Assembly (NCBI GenBank): GCA_963764665.1
Contig: CAVXTL010000015.1
Location: 48,097-112,096, forward strand
Direction: 5' to 3'
DNA length: 64,000 bases
Source of the DNA: JACVRW01 sp963764665
Lineage (GTDB): Bacteria; Actinomycetota; Thermoleophilia; Solirubrobacterales; Thermoleophilaceae
This document shows, in pieces, positions 59,460 through 64,000 of this stretch; position 1 is the stretch's first letter, and each line of letters starts with the position of its first letter. Below the pieces are notes generated by a model that was not told where the DNA came from, made no database searches, and saw only the letters and a program-made list of their open reading frames with translations. A program made the position numbers and the translations under genes.

Positions 59460-60050
59460 ATGGCCGCCACCGCCCCCACTCGCGACGAGGCCTGGGAGCT
59501 CGTGTGCGAGTGGACCGCCTCCGACTCGCTGCGCAAGCACATGCTCGGGGTCGAGGCCGCGATGCGGGCCTACGCCGGTCGCTTCGGCGAGGACGAGGAG
59601 CTCTACGCGGTCACCGGCCTGCTCCACGACCTGGACTACGAGCGCCATCCCGACATGGACAGCGCCACCGGCCACCCGCGCACGGCCCTGGCTCTCTTCC
59701 GCGAGCGCGGCTATCCGGAGGAGCTGATCGACGCCGTGGCGGGCCACGCTGACTTCCTCGAAGTGCCGCGCGAGTCCCAAATGGCGAAGACGCTCTACGC
59801 GGTCGACGAGCTGTCCGGGTTCGTGGCGGCCTGCGCGCTGGTGCGCCCCACGGGAATCGAGGGGCTCACACCCAAGTCCGTGAAGAAGAAGCTCAAGCAG
59901 CCGAGCTTCGCGGCCGGCGTAAACCGCGACGACGTCCGGCGTGGCGCCGAGGAGCTGGGCGTGGACTTCGACGAGCACGTGGCCTTCGTGATCGCCGCGA
60001 TGGAGCCGAAGGCCGACGAGCTCGGCCTGGCCCCACGCCCGCCGGACTGA
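59460..60050 (+). CDS. HD-domain phosphohydrolase
   Basis: 196 aa. SLRKHMLGVEAAMRAYAGRFGEDEELYAVTGLLHDLDYERHPD has the His...His-Asp metal motif of HD hydrolases. A second His-rich stretch (VAGHADFL) and DELSGFVAACALVRP complete the core. The product is similar to single-domain HDIG proteins, with no known substrate. The ATG at 59460 starts MAATAPTRDEAWELV. It is divergent from murA. Confidence 0.8.
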   Translation: MAATAPTRDEAWELVCEWTASDSLRKHMLGVEAAMRAYAGRFGEDEELYAVTGLLHDLDYERHPDMDSATGHPRTALALFRERGYPEELIDAVAGHADFLEVPRESQMAKTLYAVDELSGFVAACALVRPTGIEGLTPKSVKKKLKQPSFAAGVNRDDVRRGAEELGVDFDEHVAFVIAAMEPKADELGLAPRPPD

Positions 60051-60051
60051 C

Positions 60052-60396
60052 CTAGCGCCAGCGGCCCCCGGCCTTGGCCCAGTCGGTCATGTGCCCGACG
60101 GAGCAGAACGAGTCTGGAATGCGGTGCTCGCCGCGGTGGCGCACCAGGGTGACGGTCACGTCGCCGAGCGGCTCGCCGCAGTGGGCGCACGATCCGCGCA
60201 CGTCGGGCCCGTCCTCCCATTCCCCGTCCGGCCCGGGCGCGACCGCATCCCAGTGGGTTCCCTGGATCGACCAGGGCACCACGTGCTCGAGCCGGCAGAA
60301 CGCAGCGCGGCGCGCTCCGGGCAGCTCGTGGAGGCGCCACCCGTCCTCGCGGTCCACCGCGCGATCGCACCAGGAGCAGCGTTCGTGGTCCGTCAT
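60052..60396 (-). CDS. Small protein with two CxxC...CxxxH zinc sites
   Basis: 114 aa. Two matching sites are visible: C7-x2-C10 with C34-x3-H38, and C70-x2-C73 with C98-x3-H102. Each has about 24 residues between halves, so the protein looks like an internal duplication of one zinc-binding unit. RRAAFCRLEHVVPW and IPDSFCSVGHMTDW are the corresponding second halves. The function is not recognised. ATG at 60396 has its neighbour divergently 18 bp away. Confidence 0.6.
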   Translation of the reverse strand: MTDHERCSWCDRAVDREDGWRLHELPGARRAAFCRLEHVVPWSIQGTHWDAVAPGPDGEWEDGPDVRGSCAHCGEPLGDVTVTLVRHRGEHRIPDSFCSVGHMTDWAKAGGRWR

Positions 60397-60414
60397 GAAT
60401 AGATTCCGCCAGAG

Positions 60415-61503
60415 ATGGCCGAAGCACTGCGAATTATCGTCCTGGAAGGCGACGAGACAGGCCAGGAGCTGCTCGAGCAGGCCCTGCGAGTGCTCGACCC
60501 GGGGGTCACGAAGGTGGACGTCGAGCTAGATCACCACGACCTCTCGCTCGAGAACCGGCGCAGCACGAACAACGAGGTGGTGAGCACCGCCGCGGCCGCG
60601 ATGCGCGAGGCGCGCTTCGGCATCAAGGCCGCGACCGTCACACCCGAGGGCGCCGACGACGTGGGCAGTCCCAACCGCCTGCTCCGCGAGGCGATCGACG
60701 GCAAGGTGATCATCCGCACCGGGCGGCGGATCCCGGGCGTGACGCCGGTGGCCGGCGTGCATTTCCCGATTGCGGTCGTGCGCATGGCGGTGGGCGACGC
60801 GTACGGCGCCGAGCAGTGGCGCACCGAGGAGGACGGCGAGGAGGTGGCCTACCGCACCGAGCGCATCACGCGAGGGGTCTGCCGCGCGGTGGCCGAGTAC
60901 AGCTTCCGCACGGCCGACCGGATCAAGGGCCGCGTTTACGGCGGTCCCAAGTGGACCGTGAGCCCCGTGTACGAGGGCATGCTGAAGGAGGAGCTCGACT
61001 CCGCCGCGGAGCGGCACTCGGATGTGCCCTACACCCCCGTGCTGATCGACGCCACCTACGCCGGCCTGATCTCGGGTGCCGCCGACACGCCGCTAGTGAT
61101 CCCCGCCCTCAACCGCGACGGCGACTGCCTCTCCGATCTCGTGATGCCCATGTTCGGATCGATCGCCGGCGCCGAGTCGGTGCTACTCGCCTTCGACGGC
61201 GACTACGAGCCCAGCGCGGTGATGGCCGAGGCTCCGCACGGCACCGCTCCGGCCCTGCTGGGCAAGGACATCGCGAACCCGATGGCGATGATCCTGGCCG
61301 TGGCCGCGCTGCTCCACTACGCCGGCACGATGGGCCATGACGGCGCCCCGGTGGCCTCGCGCGCGATCTACGAGTCGGTGCTCGAGGCCACGGCCGCCGG
61401 AATCCGCACGCCCGACCTTGGCGGCCACGCCAGCACGAGCGAGTTCACGTCGGACGTGATCGAGCGCGTGCGCACCAAGATCGACATCTGGTCCTCGCTA
61501 TAG
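60415..61503 (+). CDS. Isocitrate/isopropylmalate dehydrogenase family enzyme
   Basis: 362 aa decarboxylating beta-hydroxyacid dehydrogenase. IIVLEGDETGQELLEQAL is the N-terminal block (GDGIG altered to GDETG). The metal and substrate region is IPALNRDGDCLSDLVMPMFGSIAGAES, and the nucleotide region is EAPHGTAPALLGKDIANPMAMIL. The Ser/Arg region differs from IPMDH and from typical IDH, so the exact substrate is uncertain. The ATG at 60415 follows the divergent zinc protein gene. Confidence 0.8.
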   Translation: MAEALRIIVLEGDETGQELLEQALRVLDPGVTKVDVELDHHDLSLENRRSTNNEVVSTAAAAMREARFGIKAATVTPEGADDVGSPNRLLREAIDGKVIIRTGRRIPGVTPVAGVHFPIAVVRMAVGDAYGAEQWRTEEDGEEVAYRTERITRGVCRAVAEYSFRTADRIKGRVYGGPKWTVSPVYEGMLKEELDSAAERHSDVPYTPVLIDATYAGLISGAADTPLVIPALNRDGDCLSDLVMPMFGSIAGAESVLLAFDGDYEPSAVMAEAPHGTAPALLGKDIANPMAMILAVAALLHYAGTMGHDGAPVASRAIYESVLEATAAGIRTPDLGGHASTSEFTSDVIERVRTKIDIWSSL

Positions 61504-61537
61504 CGGAAGCAGCCGGCTTGGCCGGCTGCGCACCGAT
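61503..61537. repeat. REP-like palindromic element, copy B
   Basis: 35 bases in the same orientation as copy A, starting GCGGAAGC and ending GCGCACCGAT, with one C-to-T change in the loop (TTG). It lies between the IDH-family stop and the thioesterase stop. It could act as a shared transcription-end hairpin. Confidence 0.75.
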
Positions 61538-61539
61538 GT

Positions 61540-61962
61540 CTAGGCGGGCTGCATGGTGTGGCGCTCCAGACCGGCCCTCACGGAGTCCGGGATCGGGCGC
61601 TTGCGCAGCGTCTCGGGCTCCACGAACACGTGGCGAAGCTCCCCCTCGGCCAGCAGCTCGCCCGCCGGCATGCGCTCGACCGAGAGAGCGGTGGTCATCG
61701 AGGTCTCCCCCATGGACACCACGCTTGCGACCAGGTCGATCTCGTCGTCGAAGCGCGCCGACGCCCTGTACGCGATGCGCGCCTCGGCCACCACCATGTC
61801 GGCCCCCGTGGCGTTCATCTCGCCGAACGGCACGACCGCCTCGCGCCAGAGCTCGGTCATCGCCACGTCGAAGTACATGAGGTAGTTCGCGTAGAAGACA
61901 ACGCCCTGGAGGTCGCACTCGTTCCAGCGCACACGGGTGCGATGACGGAAGGGCTCGCCCAC
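61540..61962 (-). CDS. 4HBT-type acyl-CoA thioesterase
   Basis: 140 aa hotdog thioesterase: TRVRWNECDLQGVVFYANYLMYFDVAMTELWREA carries the Asp/Tyr active-site region of 4-hydroxybenzoyl-CoA thioesterases (D-x-x-G-H/V-V-x-x-x-x-Y). VEARIAYRASARFDDEIDLVASV follows, in line with the family. The GTG at 61962 (MGEPFRHRTRVRW) is chosen because a farther upstream start would run through repeat copy C. It is bracketed by copies B and C in opposite orientations. Confidence 0.82.
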   Translation of the reverse strand: MGEPFRHRTRVRWNECDLQGVVFYANYLMYFDVAMTELWREAVVPFGEMNATGADMVVAEARIAYRASARFDDEIDLVASVVSMGETSMTTALSVERMPAGELLAEGELRHVFVEPETLRKRPIPDSVRAGLERHTMQPA

Positions 61963-61980
61963 GTGCGGCAGCGTATTCCG

Positions 61981-62014
61981 TCGGTGCGCAGCCGGCCGAG
62001 CCGGCCGCTTCCGC
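61981..62014. repeat. REP-like palindromic element, copy C (inverted)
   Basis: 34 bases matching copies A and B on the opposite strand with one change inside the left arm (GCGGCCGGC). It lies just upstream of the thioesterase start and, with copy B, forms an inverted pair about 440 bases apart around that gene. Confidence 0.75.
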
Positions 62015-62053
62015 AAGACACCGCTCTGGAACGGGAGCCGGTCATCCCGTGCA

Positions 62054-62542
62054 ATGGAACTTGCAGCAAATCGGGCCTTCCATCCGCTGGCGGTCCTAGC
62101 TTACGAACACATGTTCCCCGGCCTGAGACAACGGTTCGACACGGCGCTCGACCTCATCGTCGAGTTTTCGACGCTCGGCGAGTACGGCCTGGCGGCTCCG
62201 GCCGCCGACGGTCCCGCGGACGCCCTTGTCGCTGCGGAGGCAGCACCGACGTCATCAGAGCAGGGCCCGCGGATGGGAGGCGCCGGCGCACACGCCGCGC
62301 GCTCCGCGGATCAGCAAGTCGTGGGCGGAGCGGCCGTGTCCGCGCGGGGTGCCGCAGTTCGGGCACCGTTGCGTGGCGCGGCCGCCACCCCCGCGGCTCG
62401 CCGCCTCAGGGGCGAGCGCCGCGCCCAGCCCGGAGGCCTCCGTGGCCGCCGCGGCATCGAGCGCCCCACGGCAACCGCGCGCCCGCACCGGGTCCGCGGC
62501 GGGGCGCCTGTGGCGCCCGAGCAGCTCTGCCTGGCCGTCTAG
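62054..62542 (+). CDS. Uncertain small ORF
   Basis: 162 aa. The first 50 residues (ELAANRAFHPLAVLAYEHMFPGLRQRFDTALDLIVEFSTLGEYG) look like a real amphipathic protein. The rest is Ala/Arg/Gly-rich and may be out of frame or non-coding. No motif was recognised and no ribosome site is clear. The spacer 62017-62583 otherwise holds only repeat copy C. Confidence 0.35.
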   Translation: MELAANRAFHPLAVLAYEHMFPGLRQRFDTALDLIVEFSTLGEYGLAAPAADGPADALVAAEAAPTSSEQGPRMGGAGAHAARSADQQVVGGAAVSARGAAVRAPLRGAAATPAARRLRGERRAQPGGLRGRRGIERPTATARPHRVRGGAPVAPEQLCLAV

Positions 62543-62583
62543 CCGAGCGCATCAGAGGCCGGTTAGTGTCCGGTCCACTCACC

Positions 62584-63444
62584 ATGAGCACTCGAACTCT
62601 CTGGACCTGTGCGCCACTGAGCCTGATCCTTCTAGCCGTCGTCGCGGCCCCGGCCGGTGCGAGCCACATCCGGACGCTCGCCTCGGCCAACTACGTGCTG
62701 ATCGACGACTTCGGTTCCAGCGCTGCAAGTGACGGGTGCGGCAGTCGCGCCGCACTCTCCGGCGGGTTCTCCAACAAGTTCGACCCGCGGCGCTCGAAGC
62801 TCTTCATCTTCGGGTTCAACCCGATCAGCAGCGCGGTTCCATTCGGGCCCTCCTGGCGGGCGACAGTCGCAAATCGTGCCCCTGGCCCCGGCACCGGGGG
62901 CAAGCAGATCGTCTACGCGTACTGCGTGAAGCGGCCGCCGCGGCTTCGCCTGGTCGAGAAACGCGTCCGGATCGGGCCGGGTGCCACGGCGTCGGTGACC
63001 GCCAGATGCCCTCGGGGAACCGAAGCGGTGTCGGGTGGATTTTCCGACCGCTATGCGGGCACGAACGGATCGCTCGTGTTCGGCTTCAGGTCCATGCGCG
63101 TCGGCACGCGCGGCTGGCGCGCCAGCGCCGTCAACATGAGCGAGACGATCGGCTCTGAGCTGATCGCCATGGCCACCTGCAGCCCGGCCGAGCCCGCGCT
63201 GTCGGAGCGCTGGGAGACGCTCGAGCTGCGCGCACGCGGGACCAGATCCACGACCCTCCGCTGCTTCCCGGGCACGGAGGCCTGGTCGGCCGGGTTCGAG
63301 AGCGACGTGAGCGCGCCCAGCGGGCACGGCGCATATCCGTTCCGGCTGAGGCGGACCGGCAGCCGCGGATGGAAGGCCGCCGCCTTCGCGGTGGGCCCGG
63401 CCACGACGTTCACGGCGCACGTGTACTGCGGGCCGCGCTCCTGA
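62584..63444 (+). CDS. Secreted protein with three tandem cysteine-bounded repeats
   Basis: 286 aa. A signal peptide (LWTCAPLSLILLAVVAAPAGAS) is followed by three repeats of about 60-85 residues. Each starts with Cys and GG/GF (CGSRAALSGGFSNKF; CPRGTEAVSGGFSDRY; CFPGTEAWSAGFESDV) and ends with a G-W-[RK]-A-[ST] strand and a closing Cys. The pattern suggests three disulfide-closed beta units exposed outside the cell. No known family was recognised. ATG at 62584 is preferred; a GTG 18 bases upstream is also open. Confidence 0.65.
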   Translation: MSTRTLWTCAPLSLILLAVVAAPAGASHIRTLASANYVLIDDFGSSAASDGCGSRAALSGGFSNKFDPRRSKLFIFGFNPISSAVPFGPSWRATVANRAPGPGTGGKQIVYAYCVKRPPRLRLVEKRVRIGPGATASVTARCPRGTEAVSGGFSDRYAGTNGSLVFGFRSMRVGTRGWRASAVNMSETIGSELIAMATCSPAEPALSERWETLELRARGTRSTTLRCFPGTEAWSAGFESDVSAPSGHGAYPFRLRRTGSRGWKAAAFAVGPATTFTAHVYCGPRS

Positions 63445-63448
63445 TTCG

Positions 63449-64000
63449 CTAGGCCACCGGCGTCAGGCCGCGCCGATGGACCTCCCCGCGCAGCCACTCG
63501 ATCGGCTCGGGCGTCTTGCCCTCGGTCGAGCCGTCCAGCTCCACGAAGCGCAGGAAGAGCTCGAGATCCGGGATGCGGGCCAGCATCGATTCCACCTTGT
63601 GCGCCGGCACGCCGGCCGTCCACCGACGCCTGCGCCAGAGCCCGTAGGGCCGGTCGTGGAGCTCGATGGTCGCGAGCAGGCGCTCGTCGTCGGTGTACTC
63701 CTCCGCGAAGCGCCGTGCCCGCATCGCATGGTGGTTCTCGCCGAACTTGGGACGCAGCGGGCTGACCGCGTGCTTGAAGGCGTCGTGCACGAGGGAGATG
63801 AAGCGGAGGTCGGCGCGGCGTGTGCCGGTCTCCGCCCACTGGTCGATCGTCTCGAGCAGATCGGCCACGTGGTTGGCCACGGCGCCCTCGGGGTGCCCCT
63901 TGCGAGGCCGTCCCCACGCGAGACCCTCCACCAGACGAGGGTCGCGGTCCAGCCTTCGTTCGAGCTCGTTCTCGGGGTGGAACGCCGGGAGCAGATCCAC
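63449..64000 (-). CDS. HD-superfamily-like protein, runs to the right edge
   Basis: 183 aa visible. It begins at the window edge with LLPAFHPENELERRLDRDPRLVEGLAWGRPRKGHPEGAVANHVADLLETID. HVADLL, LVHDAFKH and the downstream ELHD are the spaced His/Asp residues of an HD-type hydrolase fold. A GTG codon is exactly at the edge (64000), so the true start may be there or beyond the window. It is convergent with the three-repeat secreted protein gene. The substrate is unknown. Confidence 0.6.
   Translation of the reverse strand: MDLLPAFHPENELERRLDRDPRLVEGLAWGRPRKGHPEGAVANHVADLLETIDQWAETGTRRADLRFISLVHDAFKHAVSPLRPKFGENHHAMRARRFAEEYTDDERLLATIELHDRPYGLWRRRRWTAGVPAHKVESMLARIPDLELFLRFVELDGSTEGKTPEPIEWLRGEVHRRGLTPVA

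Noticed and set aside
57110..59752. An 880-residue open frame on the + strand across the his/murA region
   Set aside because: It is antisense to hisZ and murA, has low-complexity His/Arg/Ala composition and no motif. It is a by-product of high GC in the real genes.
1..64000. tRNA, rRNA or CRISPR loci
   Set aside because: No T-loop-like GGTTCGAATC signature with a matching cloverleaf, no rRNA-like stretch and no regularly spaced repeats were seen by eye; a tRNA search tool could still find one.

Overview
The window is a high-GC (about 70%) chromosomal segment with many GTG starts and tightly overlapping genes. Gene content points to a deep-branching actinobacterium, most likely order Solirubrobacterales (Thermoleophilia). 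Indicators are MurT, SepF, a DivIVA-like coiled coil, GarA followed by FtsR, an RsiG-like anti-sigma factor, a wax-ester synthase/DGAT, a c-di-AMP riboswitch ahead of an RlpA-like cell-wall protein, and short HisG with HisZ. No rRNA, tRNA, CRISPR array or insertion sequence was seen. The taxonomic placement is inferred from family content, not from a search.

Layout. 1-12.3 kb: envelope and housekeeping genes on both strands (methyltransferase fragment, murT, lipid kinase, class II amidotransferase, phosphatases, secreted cyclophilin, thioredoxin-TPR protein, DivIVA-like protein, pdxH, SDR, a broken SnoaL gene, dinB) ending in the riboswitch-controlled RlpA-like gene. 12.6-19.2 kb: a mostly + strand block with WS/DGAT, a YbaK-type deacylase, a beta-lactamase-like/VanX fusion, nadE and a membrane anti-sigma-like protein. 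19.3-24 kb (minus): FAD oxidase, SRPBCC protein, apt, ftsR, garA, rsiG-like, pgsA. 24-42.3 kb (minus): the conserved block rpsB-tsf-pyrH-frr-uppS-cdsA // dxr-rseP // ispG // proS, interrupted by an LLM-SCP2 fusion, an intradiol-dioxygenase-like lipoprotein, a decayed secreted gene, an acyl-CoA ligase, a decayed antitoxin-like gene and a GGDEF/HD-GYP protein. 42.3-51.3 kb: the division-linked cluster pgeF-yggS // sepF-proC-yggT-lspA-rluD, split by a 4.6 kb accessory insert. 51.3-58 kb: CCA-transferase-like gene and hisZ-G-D-B-H-A-F. 58-64 kb: murA with Asp at the catalytic Cys position, HD proteins, an IDH/IPMDH-family enzyme, a thioesterase flanked by palindromic repeats, and a three-repeat secreted protein.

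Two themes stand out. First, there is cell-envelope and nucleotide second-messenger biology: a c-di-AMP riboswitch, a c-di-GMP turnover enzyme, and an RsiG-like protein with a c-di-GMP-binding motif. Peptidoglycan genes include a fusion that should combine a serine D,D-peptidase/beta-lactamase fold with a VanX-type dipeptidase. Second, many otherwise conserved genes (lspA, ftsR, acyl-CoA ligase, FAD oxidase, probably the Vps62/SGNH gene) carry single-base frameshifts, and rluD lacks a normal start. Because lspA is normally important, the pattern looks more like consensus errors than real gene loss. In contrast, the SnoaL, antitoxin-like and secreted-protein remnants look truly decayed.
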